Notes under the pieces: generated by a model
Told to the model about the DNA's origin: nothing
The model's database searches: none
The model's input: the letters and a program-made list of their open reading frames with translations, nothing else
In this document: one piece after another, positions 26,141-34,058 of the stretch
How the letters are laid out: each line of letters opens with the position of its first letter
Numbering within the stretch: the first letter of the stretch is position 1
Assembly (NCBI RefSeq): GCF_002632615.1
Contig: NZ_NITZ01000022.1
Location: 16,046 to 80,045 of the forward strand
Source of the DNA: Xenorhabdus miraniensis
Lineage (GTDB): Bacteria > Pseudomonadota > Gammaproteobacteria > Enterobacterales > Enterobacteriaceae
DNA: 64,000 nucleotides
Direction: 5' to 3'
Position numbers and translations under genes: made by a program

Positions 26141-27052
26141 TTGGATATACTGGAAAAAAGAAAATGGTTAAATCTAAATGAAAGCGCACGATTATTAAGC
26201 AATAAGCTAAAGCATAAAATAAGTGTTTCTGATGTTTCTCGTTTAATAGCAGACGAAGAAATAAAACCATCAATTTTTTTTCATACTCCAGTATTTGCTA
26301 GAGAAATTGAAATTGAAGATAAACCTCTGTCTTACGTACTATCTGAAACGGAAGCAGCAATTGACTGCAATAGACATCTATTAAGGCTAGAACCAATACT
26401 ACCAGATGTGGCCGTTCCTCACGCCACACCAGTAGATCGTAACATTATACGGCTTTCTGGTTTATGGTCTGCTATTCCACAAGGGATAACACGATATGAG
26501 GCGGAGAAAATATATAGCTCTGAGGAAAGGCTATCCCCGCCATCTAGGTCGCTTTATGACTTAAAAGGGGTGATTGTCTCCACACCAGAAAAAAAATTCC
26601 AGATAGTAAACTCAATTGATGCGGAGGCAGAACTGTTAGGGCTAATCAAGTTAAGTCAATCCGATGAAAGCGAAAGTGGGTTTTTAATGGGGCATATCAA
26701 CAAACTCAAAGCATTAAGACAAAATTCATATGAAGAGAGAATGTTTGATAGCTTTGTGCCTTGCATTGAGTTTCCACAAAACTCATATTTTGCCATTAAA
26801 ACGGAAGACTTGGACTCTTTTGTAAGCTCATGGAGCAAACCAGAAAAGCAAATATCATCCAAGACTTCTAATGCCCAAGCACAATTTATTTATGGATTAT
26901 TATTCACTAAGTACGGTGCAGAGGTAGCAGAAAATCCACGCCGGCACATGGAGAATCCGCGAGGAACGATCCGAGCCGATTTTGAAAAAGCAGGCTTACC
27001 ATTACCAAGCGGAAATGCTGTTATGGGATGGTTAAAAGATATTATTCCGTAA
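26141..27052 (+). CDS. island protein of unknown function with possible N-terminal HTH
   Basis: The 303-residue protein starts at TTG behind GGAGGCGG. The N-terminal part (LNLNESARLLSNKL, ISVSDVSRLI) could form a DNA-binding helical unit. The C-terminus (TIRADFEKAGLPLPSG, WLKDIIP) resembles the ends of proteins encoded beside alpA in other P4-like elements. No catalytic motif is visible. The low G+C content and position suggest a regulatory role, which is inference. Confidence 0.6.
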   Translation: MDILEKRKWLNLNESARLLSNKLKHKISVSDVSRLIADEEIKPSIFFHTPVFAREIEIEDKPLSYVLSETEAAIDCNRHLLRLEPILPDVAVPHATPVDRNIIRLSGLWSAIPQGITRYEAEKIYSSEERLSPPSRSLYDLKGVIVSTPEKKFQIVNSIDAEAELLGLIKLSQSDESESGFLMGHINKLKALRQNSYEERMFDSFVPCIEFPQNSYFAIKTEDLDSFVSSWSKPEKQISSKTSNAQAQFIYGLLFTKYGAEVAENPRRHMENPRGTIRADFEKAGLPLPSGNAVMGWLKDIIP

Positions 27053-27068
27053 TATTCCGAATTATTTT

Positions 27069-27080
27069 TGTAATATTACA
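27069..27080. promoter_or_regulatory. palindromic candidate operator before alpA
   Basis: TGTAATATTACA is a perfect 12-bp palindrome, and a related GTAATATTCC lies just upstream. It sits in the intergenic region before alpA and could bind a regulator. Confidence 0.4.
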
Positions 27081-27168
27081 ATACCGTGTCAACCGTAAAG
27101 TTATATTCCCTCCTGTAATCAAACGACGTCCATTACAACATTTTAAGGACTAGATAACAGGGGGCAAT

Positions 27169-27384
27169 ATGCCAACAATCACAACATCCAAAGAAAACCT
27201 TATCCGCTTACCCGAAGTCCAGCGCAGAACTGGCTACAGTAAGGCTTGGATCTACAAGCTCATTGCAGATGATAGCTTCCCAAAGCAAATCAAAATCGGT
27301 ACTCGTTCAGTCGCTTTTATTGAAGTAGAGATTGATGCGTGGATAGCTCAGCGTATTGCTGAATCACGTGGTGAGGTGAGGTGA
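27169..27384 (+). CDS. AlpA-family regulator
   Basis: The 71-residue protein has the AlpA/MerR-like helix-turn-helix: IRLPEVQRRTGYSKAWIYKL, FPKQIKIGTRSVAF and a final EIDAWIAQRI. AlpA proteins of cryptic and P4-like prophages control excision through the integrase or excisionase. It may also act as the directionality factor, since no separate excisionase is seen. Confidence 0.88.
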   Translation: MPTITTSKENLIRLPEVQRRTGYSKAWIYKLIADDSFPKQIKIGTRSVAFIEVEIDAWIAQRIAESRGEVR

Positions 27385-27470
27385 TGAAAAGCTTTATATT
27401 CCTGCCAGCAGTAGAAAACGTGAATAACCCCTACAGCCGAAAATTAAATTAATTAAGACAGGGTAAGACT

Positions 27471-28166
27471 ATGACATCTAAAACTATGGCCTCATTGGGT
27501 CAGGGACTTGCTCACCCTGAAACCAGCCAGGAGCCTATCTTGATTCAGCATAGAACTGAATCGAGAATAGATAGCCGTTTGTTTGCAAAACGTGCTGGAT
27601 TACAGCACCGCAGCTTATACAAACTAATCAAAGCCAATATTAAGCAGCTAAGGGAGCTTGGTTCACTGCCGTCATTTGAAATCGCAGCAGTGAAAGCGAT
27701 TGGAGCACGAGGAATTAAGCACAATCGCTATTACTTACTCAACGAAAACCAGTTTGATTTTATGTGCCGTCTTGTCCGAGGACGTAATCACGACAAAATG
27801 ACGCAATTTAAGCTGGATGTAACAAAAGCATTTGCTAAGAAGCGAGCGGTTGAACCTATTCGCCGTGAATATTTGCCGAACTACCATGAGTCACGTGATG
27901 CGTTAAGGGATTTAGGCGCAGAGCGTCACCACTATATCAACCTTGCCCGTACTGAGAATCGTTTTGCGGGTTTACTGGATGGTGAACGCCAGAACGCAGA
28001 CGAGCAGCAGTTAGGGTTGCTTGTCTGTATTCAGAAGATTGAACAGGCCGCTTTTCAGGATGCAAGGAACGCGGGTCAGTCACCAACACAAGCATTAAAG
28101 GAAGTCAGCCGCCGTATTGAGCTGTTCGCAACACTGATGAACCCTATCGGGCGTATAGGGGGCTAA
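27471..28166 (+). CDS. Rha-family phage regulatory protein
   Basis: The 231-residue protein matches the Rha/antirepressor type: IDSRLFAKRAGLQHRSLYKL near residue 33 and LLNENQFDFMCRLVRGR near residue 90, with a helical C-terminal half. Rha of phi80 interferes with growth in hosts lacking IHF; many relatives are antirepressor-like. It ends directly before the hairpin array. The role here is not established. Confidence 0.75.
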   Translation: MTSKTMASLGQGLAHPETSQEPILIQHRTESRIDSRLFAKRAGLQHRSLYKLIKANIKQLRELGSLPSFEIAAVKAIGARGIKHNRYYLLNENQFDFMCRLVRGRNHDKMTQFKLDVTKAFAKKRAVEPIRREYLPNYHESRDALRDLGAERHHYINLARTENRFAGLLDGERQNADEQQLGLLVCIQKIEQAAFQDARNAGQSPTQALKEVSRRIELFATLMNPIGRIGG

Positions 28167-28191
28167 TTTGATGAGTGGTCATAAAGCACTC

Positions 28192-28689
28192 TTTGTTCCC
28201 CCAGAATGGGGGAATCAAAGGTTGGATATTAGACAATCAGCGAAATTTTCCGCCGATAGGTATGCGAATATTTTCGGACACCCTAGTAACCCATTGATAA
28301 ATATCCAGACGCCAGATTTGGCATCTGGTCATACTTTGACTGCCCCACTAATTGTGGGTCAGTTACCTAACTCGTTGATATCCAATCAGACTGCAAATAT
28401 GCAGTCTGGTCATAGTTTGAGCGCCGAAAACATCGGTATGCAAAATCCAATATCTGATAATCGGACTTTGTGCGGCAGTCATGCTGACTCACAGAATTTG
28501 CACACCTCTTTAAGAGGTGCACAAAGTTTGCGCGTATCATTTAGCGACGCGGTTAATTTGCGACCGTCATTTAGTCAGTCGCAAAAAGAAAAGGATAGCA
28601 CGGCGAATGCTACCCTTTGGCGTAAAGCAGATTTGCTTTACAAGTTAAATCAATCAGTTAACTACAATTTTTTTAGGGAGGTAGTTAAC
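28192..28689 (+). repeat. array of about twelve dissimilar hairpins, partly with a 30-nt period
   Basis: Successive inverted repeats with unrelated stems fill 500 nt. Examples are CCCCCA/TGGGGG (28198), CCAGAT/ATCTGG (28312), CCCAC/GTGGG (28344), CAGACTGCA/TGCAGTCTG (28387), CCGA/TCGG (28424), AGTCA/TGACT (28477), CACCTCTT/AAGAGGTG (28503), CGCGT/ACGCG (28531), TTTGCGAC/GTCGCAAA (28557), AAAGGATAGCA/TGCTACCCTTT (28590), GTAAAGCA/TGCTTTAC (28622) and GTTAACTAC/GTAGTTAAC (28657). TTTG starts units at 28467, 28497, 28527 and 28557, exactly 30 nt apart. Several units close with CAAA. The stems differ but pair, which suggests selection on structure. Confidence 0.85.
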
Positions 28690-28715
28690 CTAGTGAAAGA
28701 TATTCACTTGGTTAG

Positions 28716-28898
28716 TTATTGCTCAGATGGTGACTTGGCTTTGCGCTGGCGGCGTTTGATCTCACCCTGTAATGCGGTGACGATAAACTGTGCCGTGCTT
28801 TCCCCTGCCTCCTTTAACGATTCCACGCTATCGGCTACTTCGTGTGGTACTCGTGCACTCATCTTTTGTGATTTGTTATTGACATTATCACGTGTCAT
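28716..28898 (-). CDS. YlcI/YnfO-family small DNA-binding protein
   Basis: The 60-residue protein begins MTRDNVNNKSQKMSARVPHE and contains SVESLKEAGESTAQFIVTAL then a basic tail (EIKRRQRKA), as in the YlcI/YnfO prophage family. The pattern fits a ribbon-helix-helix (Arc-like) repressor. A GGAGACC site precedes the chosen ATG. It is divergent from the Icd-like gene, with three GGGTGCCAGT repeats between them. Confidence 0.75.
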   Translation of the reverse strand: MTRDNVNNKSQKMSARVPHEVADSVESLKEAGESTAQFIVTALQGEIKRRQRKAKSPSEQ

Positions 28899-28920
28899 TA
28901 CTGGTCTCCGTATTTGCTTA

Positions 28921-28999
28921 TGGGTGCCAGTATACACAAAAATTATTCGAAAAAAAATATTGAAGTGGGTGCCAGTTAATGCTTATACTGGGTGCCAGT
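28921..28999. promoter_or_regulatory. three direct TGGGTGCCAGT repeats and Icd-side promoter
   Basis: Identical 11-mers lie at 28921, 28966 and 28989, between the divergent YlcI-like and Icd-like genes. A TATAAT (29004-29009) follows the third copy, which would sit in the promoter spacer and could block RNA polymerase. The YlcI-like protein is the obvious candidate binder. Confidence 0.7.
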
Positions 29000-29026
29000 T
29001 GGATATAATTGTATTCAATAAGAACA

Positions 29027-29059
29027 AGGCTCCGCAGGATGGCCGTCCGCACGGAGCCT
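29027..29059 (+). ncRNA. structured leader before the Icd-like gene
   Basis: AGGCTCCG pairs with CGGAGCCT and encloses a smaller GGA/TCC stem. It lies between the promoter and the ribosome site of the Icd-like gene. Such genes are under C4-type antisense RNA control in P1 and P7, so a related element is possible. No C4 consensus is claimed. Confidence 0.45.
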
Positions 29060-29088
29060 CTAACCACAATGTAAAGGAGTCTTACATC

Positions 29089-29337
29089 ATGGCTGGTACA
29101 CAGCATACCCAAACTCACCTTAAATTTACATTCCTAATTGCATCGGGCACTCAGCGGCTGGTGGATATTCACCCCGTGCGGCTTATCACTGTGTTAGCAG
29201 ATAGTGAAGGTGAAGCCCGTCGGCTGGCAGGGATCCCCTCACTGATATTTGTCTCTCGTCAACCGGGGGATATCGGTATCGATACCCCTTTCAACCGTAG
29301 CGAACTGTCTACCGTTCAGGGGGTGAGCCATGCGTAA
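29089..29337 (+). CDS. host cell division inhibitor Icd-like protein
   Basis: The 82-residue protein carries the Icd-like pattern: THLKFTFLIASGTQRLVDI, PVRLITVLADSEGEARR and a later IFVSRQPG. The ATG follows AAGGAG well. P1 Icd blocks septation when expressed; members are common in P4-like prophages. Tight control by the YlcI-like protein and the leader hairpin is likely, because the product is presumably toxic. Confidence 0.78.
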   Translation: MAGTQHTQTHLKFTFLIASGTQRLVDIHPVRLITVLADSEGEARRLAGIPSLIFVSRQPGDIGIDTPFNRSELSTVQGVSHA

Positions 29338-29500
29338 CCCCACACCCCATGACTATTACACCCATAAGAATGGGGAGACTGTTCAGGTGCTGTCAGTGGC
29401 CTTTAACCGTGTCACGTTTATCCGTGATGGTTATAGCAACCCATGCATCATGCCAATAAGCCGTTTCACTAAAGAATTCACCTACGCAGGGAGAGCCTGA
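29330..29500 (+). CDS. DUF4222-family small protein
   Basis: The 56-residue protein overlaps the Icd-like stop by 8 nt. It resembles DUF4222 proteins: GETVQVLSVAFNRVTFIRDG and NPCIMPISRFTKEF. These occur in many enterobacterial prophages without a known role. Confidence 0.65.
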   Translation: MRNPTPHDYYTHKNGETVQVLSVAFNRVTFIRDGYSNPCIMPISRFTKEFTYAGRA

Positions 29501-29502
29501 TT

Positions 29503-29808
29503 ATGTCTGATATCTATAACCATCTGGTACGTAATAACTTCAGTGCCATGGACACTGAGGAACTGAAAGACTTACGCAAGCATTCCGGTGGTGCACACAG
29601 TGCAGTGATGGCGGCGATGTCTGCAATGGGGGAGCTGGCTTTCTGGTCAGCCGATAATGAAAACTATGCCGATTGTCAGGCAAGGGACGATTTACGCCGT
29701 ATTGGTGAAGCCCTGATGTATTTGCCGAGGATCGCCGAAGCGCTGAATGACACGGAACAAAACGCCCAGTTTGAACTTCATCACCGCGAGGGATTCCCGA
29801 AATGGTAA
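29503..29808 (+). CDS. small phage protein, unknown
   Basis: The 101-residue protein is helical, with SAMDTEELKDLRKHSGGAH and a repeated Ala-Met stretch (AVMAAMSAMGELAFW). It follows the DUF4222 gene by 2 nt and overlaps the next frame, so it belongs to the early operon. No family is recognised. Confidence 0.6.
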   Translation: MSDIYNHLVRNNFSAMDTEELKDLRKHSGGAHSAVMAAMSAMGELAFWSADNENYADCQARDDLRRIGEALMYLPRIAEALNDTEQNAQFELHHREGFPKW

Positions 29809-29840
29809 GCCATATTGATATGCGTTTGGAAGGTGATTGC

Positions 29841-30041
29841 ATGAGCAAGCCTATCACTATCCATCAAGCCGCTGAAAAGGCGCAGCAACTTGAATTTATT
29901 AACCAACTTATTGAGTCATACCCCCATCAAATACAGGACAGTGAAATATCAGTTATTTCTTCATTAATGGCGAAGTTATCCGGTGATATTGCGGTGTTTT
30001 TGATTGAGGAAATTAACAAGTCAGCAGAGGTGATGGGATGA
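29841..30041 (+). CDS. small phage protein, unknown
   Basis: The 66-residue helical product begins MSKPITIHQAAEKAQQ behind AAGGTG, which decides the start over an upstream ATG. It overlaps the next gene by 4 nt. The function is unknown. Confidence 0.55.
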   Translation: MSKPITIHQAAEKAQQLEFINQLIESYPHQIQDSEISVISSLMAKLSGDIAVFLIEEINKSAEVMG

Positions 30042-30232
30042 ATACGGAACAAAAACGCCTGATTGAACGCTTAATTGAAGTGCCTCAAGCAAGAACTGAA
30101 CAGCTCATTACTTTGCTTTCTACATGGCTGGAGGTGGAACGAGATAGCGAAACGTGCAACATGATTTGTATCGCTTTAACGTGCACACGAGAAATTGATC
30201 AATCGCTGAATGATGTCAGGGAGGGTAAGTAA
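30038..30232 (+). CDS. small phage protein, unknown
   Basis: The 64-residue helical, acidic product begins MNTEQKRLIERLIEVP. It overlaps both neighbours (4 nt and 1 nt), so the genes are translationally coupled. No motif is recognised. Confidence 0.55.
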   Translation: MNTEQKRLIERLIEVPQARTEQLITLLSTWLEVERDSETCNMICIALTCTREIDQSLNDVREGK

Positions 30233-30873
30233 TGAGCAAACATCGCACCAGACCAGCAGGGGCAATCATGGGCGCAGTAAAGCAACACATCAAAACATCA
30301 TTTGATTATGGCAAGTACGGCGTGATTGTCATCACTGAGGCGGCGAATACTGAAATCGTAGGTTATGTGGAGGCGCTGAAATCATTGGACGCGGGACAAT
30401 ATGACAAAGATTTATTGCTGGGCTTTGAATTGGTCGCGGCTATTTCTCATGGCTGGAAAGCAGGCTTCTATGAGCCAACCAGTGAACAGCGGTTGATATT
30501 GTGGCGGTGGGTTGTATCAGCCTCATTTGTCCGAGAGCAAATAGACAGAAACGGCACCCGTGAGGTTGATAACGACAAAGGCGGCACTGATACCGCAGCC
30601 ATTTACATTAATGGTGTCTCTGCAATCACGGTATACCCATTAGCAGAGCGCCTAATGTTGGCAACCCATGTTGAGGGGATCGCCTTTGAGCAGTTCGGTA
30701 GTGAAGAAGGGGCGGATATGGCGGTAAGAATGTATATGGATTTTATCAATATGCAGCCAGAGAACGGTAACCGGCTATCTGAGAAAGGACGCGAAGGGCT
30801 TTCCATCTTGCACAATGACTTAATCAAATCAGTAGAGGCTGGCGAGTTTAACACTATACCCGCCATTCATTGA
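30232..30873 (+). CDS. phage early protein, unknown
   Basis: The 213-residue protein shares a stop/start base with the upstream gene. It has a mixed helix/strand composition, with KYGVIVITEAANTEIVGYVE and several Trp-rich segments (LILWRWVVSASF). No catalytic motif is visible. Such genes between icd and the primase are typical accessory slots; it could be a counter-defence protein, which is speculation. Confidence 0.6.
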   Translation: MSKHRTRPAGAIMGAVKQHIKTSFDYGKYGVIVITEAANTEIVGYVEALKSLDAGQYDKDLLLGFELVAAISHGWKAGFYEPTSEQRLILWRWVVSASFVREQIDRNGTREVDNDKGGTDTAAIYINGVSAITVYPLAERLMLATHVEGIAFEQFGSEEGADMAVRMYMDFINMQPENGNRLSEKGREGLSILHNDLIKSVEAGEFNTIPAIH

Positions 30874-30885
30874 TAGGAGGCTCAG

Positions 30886-31047
30886 ATGATAACGAAAAAC
30901 TTTCGCCTCAACGCACTGGCAAACACTTACGCAGCCGTTATCTATCACGATGTAACATTGACAGGCGGGGCGCTGTATCCATCAATTCTCAGTGTATCGC
31001 ATGATGTAGCAGAACCTGCGGGAGGCACAGACAATGAAGGCTATTGA
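30886..31047 (+). CDS. 53-residue protein before the primase
   Basis: An ATG behind a perfect AGGAGG site opens a frame starting MITKNFRLNALANTYAAV and ending 14 nt inside the primase gene. The strong ribosome site and overlap suggest real translation, perhaps coupled to the primase. The family is unknown. Confidence 0.55.
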   Translation: MITKNFRLNALANTYAAVIYHDVTLTGGALYPSILSVSHDVAEPAGGTDNEGY

Positions 31048-33814
31048 TGTGATCCGTGAGGTGAAGCTGAAAGCCAACGGTCAGTGGCAAGGCATACTTG
31101 CTAACATGGGGGCAGAAGTGCCCCTAAACCAGCATACCGCCTGCCCGGCATGTGGTGGTAAAGACCGGTTCCGCTTTGATGATAAGGATGGTAACGGCAC
31201 ATTCATTTGTAACCAGTGTGGTGCCGGTGATGGCCTCGATTTAGTTCAGCGAGTCTTAAGAGTCGGTGTGACTGAAGCAGCCAAAGAAGTGGCGGAGATT
31301 ATCGGCATTGAGACCCGTTCAGACTATCAGCCGACCAGAAATGAAGCTCAGATTAAAATGCAGCAGGCACAACACAAAGAGCGACAAACACAAAGCCAAG
31401 CCAATGAGCGGACAGAGAAGCAAAAACGCTTTACCGAGCGATATAACCGCCTTTTATCTCAGATCCAACAAGGTGAGTCTGTTTATCTGAATAACAAAGG
31501 GTTATCGGGCTTCACTGTGCCATTACTGGCGGACGGTTCGCTATTGATCCCACTGGTTGATGCTGATGGCACAGTCACAGGCGCACAAACGATCACGGCG
31601 GAGGGTAAAAAGCGCCTTGTCCCCGGCACGCAGAAAAAGGGGAGTTTTATCCCCTTATCAGCACTGACCGGAACGCCTGATACTGTTTTAATTGCCGAGG
31701 GCTATGCAACCGCATTAACCGTCAGTCAATTGCATGAGGGGCTGGTGCTGGCGGCGATTGATGAAGGGAATTTATCCGCTGTTGCTGAACAGGTCAGGGA
31801 ACGGTGGCCAGACGCGAAAATCATTCTGGCGGCTGACAATGACTGGCACGGACCGGAAGAACGGGACAACAACGGCAGGCTGAAAAAGAACGTCGGCAAA
31901 ATCTCAGCCGAGAAGACAGCCAAAGCTATCAACGGGTGGGTCACGTTACCCCCCACAGAACACAAGGCTGATTGGGATGATTACCGTCAGCACCACGGCA
32001 TTGAGGCAGCAAAACAGGCATTCAGTGACGGGTTGTATCAGGCAGGGGAAGAAACATCAATGTCAAAGGCCGTCACGATCCCTCTGGACGAACACCGAGA
32101 GAAACCCCGCGATCCCCTGATACCGTTTATTGATGTCCGTTCCGAGGGGGTTTTCTATGTCACCCCCAAATTGGACAAAGAGACCGGGGAAATCATCAAG
32201 CCGGAACAATGGTTATGTTCCCCTGTGGATGTCATCGGTACGGGCATTGATGAAAATGATGAGCAATACCTGATTGTGCGCTGGCAGGCGAAAGGCAGCC
32301 AAACCCCCGTCATTAAAGGGATTGCGTCAGCCGATATTGGCGAGCGAGAGGGCTGGAGGATGCTCAAGGCGGGCGGGGTGCAGGTGACCACCAAAAGCAA
32401 CCTCCGGGCCATTCTGGCGGACTGGCTGATCCGCAGCCACACCCGGGAAATCTGGAGCATGACCGCAAAATCAGGCTGGCATAAAGGGGCTTATATTATG
32501 CCGGACGGTACCGTGATTGGCGTACCCAGACAGCCGGTCCTGTTTAACGGGGGCAGTGCGGCGGCCAATGCTTACACGATGTCAGGCACCACGGAAAGCT
32601 GGCGTGAGCATGTGGCCCGGCTGGCAGAGAAGAACCCGTTTATGATGTTGGGGGTTGCCGTGGCGTTGGCGGCCCCGATGATCGGGATTGTGGGCGCTGA
32701 CGGGTTTGGGGTTCATCTTTATGCCCAATCGACCGCCGGGAAAACCACCACGGCAGACATTGCCACCAGTCTGTACGGTAAAGCGGATGAACAACGGCTG
32801 ACATGGTACGGCACGGCATTGGGGATCGCCAACGAGGCTCTGGCACACAATGACGGGCTGTTGTCACTCGACGAGGTGGGACAGGGGGCGAACCCAAAAC
32901 ATGTCCACACATCTGCCTATACCCTGTTTAACGGCAGGGGGAAAATACAGGGGGCCAAGGAAGGCGGCAACCGACCGTTGGCAAGCTGGCGCACGGTGGC
33001 GATCAGTACCGGGGAGAAAGATATCCCCACGTTCTTAATGGAAGCGGGTATTAAAATCAATGCCGGGCAACTGGTGAGGTTACTGAATATCCCGATGGAA
33101 AGGGCCAAGAACTTACACGGTCTGGAGAACGGCAAGGCACATGCGGATGCCTTAAAGCGCGGCTGCCGTGAACATCATGGGGCCGCCGGGCGCGAATGGA
33201 TCCGTTACTTGTCATCACACCATGAAGCCGCGAAACAGGCCTATGCCGACGCCCAGTCCCGGTGGAGTACGTTGATACCGGAAAGTTACGGGGAGCAGGT
33301 CCAAAGGGTCAGTGACCGCTTTGCCATACTGGAAGCTGCCTTGATGTTGGGGCGGGTGGTGACCGGCTGGAAGGAACAGGACTGCCGGGATGTCCTGCAA
33401 TATATCTTTAATGTCTGGGTGGCTGAGTTCGGGGCAGGCAACAAAGAACTGGAACAGATTGTTGAGCAGGCCGTTTCCTTTCTGAACGCCCATGGTATGA
33501 GCCGTTATGCCCCGTTGCCTTATGACGAGCGGGATTTACCCATCCGGGACTTAGCCGGGTACCGGGAAAAGAAAGGCATACATGATGATGATCCCGTCGT
33601 TTTCTATACGTTACCCGGCACCTTTAAACAGGAAATTGCCAAGGGGTTTAACCCGGACATGTTCGCCGATACGTTGGTAAAAAACGGCATACTCAGGAAG
33701 CCGGCCAGTGGAAGGAGCTTTCAGGGCAAGACTCCGCGCCTTAAGCACCTGGGGGGCATTCAGCAACGGGCTTATATCATGGTGTTAATGCCTGAATCAG
33801 ACGAAGAAAAATAA
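31034..33814 (+). CDS. primase-helicase with zinc finger, TOPRIM and DUF927 domains (P4 alpha-like)
   Basis: The 926-residue protein starts with a P4-type primase zinc finger (CPACGGKDRFRFDDK and FICNQCGAG: C37, C40, C59, C62). A TOPRIM domain follows, with IAEGYATALT near residue 220 and LAADNDW near 267. A DUF927 ATPase/helicase domain follows, with Walker A AQSTAGKTTT near residue 565. It should prime and unwind DNA for replication starting at the iteron region directly downstream. P4 alpha also binds its own origin; here that is inference. Confidence 0.92.
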   Translation: MKAIDVIREVKLKANGQWQGILANMGAEVPLNQHTACPACGGKDRFRFDDKDGNGTFICNQCGAGDGLDLVQRVLRVGVTEAAKEVAEIIGIETRSDYQPTRNEAQIKMQQAQHKERQTQSQANERTEKQKRFTERYNRLLSQIQQGESVYLNNKGLSGFTVPLLADGSLLIPLVDADGTVTGAQTITAEGKKRLVPGTQKKGSFIPLSALTGTPDTVLIAEGYATALTVSQLHEGLVLAAIDEGNLSAVAEQVRERWPDAKIILAADNDWHGPEERDNNGRLKKNVGKISAEKTAKAINGWVTLPPTEHKADWDDYRQHHGIEAAKQAFSDGLYQAGEETSMSKAVTIPLDEHREKPRDPLIPFIDVRSEGVFYVTPKLDKETGEIIKPEQWLCSPVDVIGTGIDENDEQYLIVRWQAKGSQTPVIKGIASADIGEREGWRMLKAGGVQVTTKSNLRAILADWLIRSHTREIWSMTAKSGWHKGAYIMPDGTVIGVPRQPVLFNGGSAAANAYTMSGTTESWREHVARLAEKNPFMMLGVAVALAAPMIGIVGADGFGVHLYAQSTAGKTTTADIATSLYGKADEQRLTWYGTALGIANEALAHNDGLLSLDEVGQGANPKHVHTSAYTLFNGRGKIQGAKEGGNRPLASWRTVAISTGEKDIPTFLMEAGIKINAGQLVRLLNIPMERAKNLHGLENGKAHADALKRGCREHHGAAGREWIRYLSSHHEAAKQAYADAQSRWSTLIPESYGEQVQRVSDRFAILEAALMLGRVVTGWKEQDCRDVLQYIFNVWVAEFGAGNKELEQIVEQAVSFLNAHGMSRYAPLPYDERDLPIRDLAGYREKKGIHDDDPVVFYTLPGTFKQEIAKGFNPDMFADTLVKNGILRKPASGRSFQGKTPRLKHLGGIQQRAYIMVLMPESDEEK

Positions 33815-33838
33815 TTTTTCATGTGAGGGCTAAAACAT

Positions 33839-33948
33839 GTTGTCTCAGTTGTCTCGGTTGTCTCATTTCCATTAACTCTATGAATTATATCTATTTATAT
33901 TTTTAAATTGAGACAACCTGAGACAACAAACAGGGGTTTTGAGACAAC
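33839..33948. other. candidate replication origin with inverted iterons
   Basis: Three tandem 9-mers GTTGTCTC[A/G] (33839-33865) face three inverted copies TGAGACAAC (33909, 33919, 33940) across a 43-nt AT-rich core. The array lies 24 nt after the primase-helicase stop. Iterons beside an AT-rich segment next to the initiator gene are the usual layout of P4-like origins. The initiator binding is inferred. Confidence 0.65.
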
Positions 33949-34058
33949 AGCCTATGACAGAGGCATGGGGGACCACAGAGACATGATGAAAGAAGGGGTT
34001 AAGTTGCCCCGTCAGAAAGAAAATAGCCTTATGGGCAGGCGGCCAAAGGAGTATGTGA

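Larger units (their letters stand above)
28171..29337 (+). other. long open frame spanning the hairpin array and the Icd-like gene
   Basis: A frame behind a GGGGG site runs 388 codons without a stop through the array, the antisense YlcI/YnfO gene and the Icd-like gene. Across the array it encodes ten-residue units beginning with Leu (for example LHTSLRGAQS, LRVSFSDAVN, LRPSFSQSQK). The part opposite the YlcI-like gene looks non-coding in this direction. Translation of the array is possible but the full fusion is doubtful. Confidence 0.3.

Noticed and set aside
28467..28586. The 30-nt periodic array as a CRISPR array
   Set aside because: Only TTTG and sometimes CAAA recur; the rest differs and is self-complementary. 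There are no constant repeats, no unique spacers and no cas genes.
28192..28689. The array as a type III toxin-antitoxin RNA
   Set aside because: Those antitoxin RNAs are tandem copies of nearly identical repeats before a ToxN-like nuclease. The units here differ and no ToxN-like gene follows.
28171..29337. A single 388-residue protein
   Set aside because: The middle runs antisense through a convincing YlcI/YnfO gene, and the end has its own promoter, ribosome site and start as an Icd-like gene.
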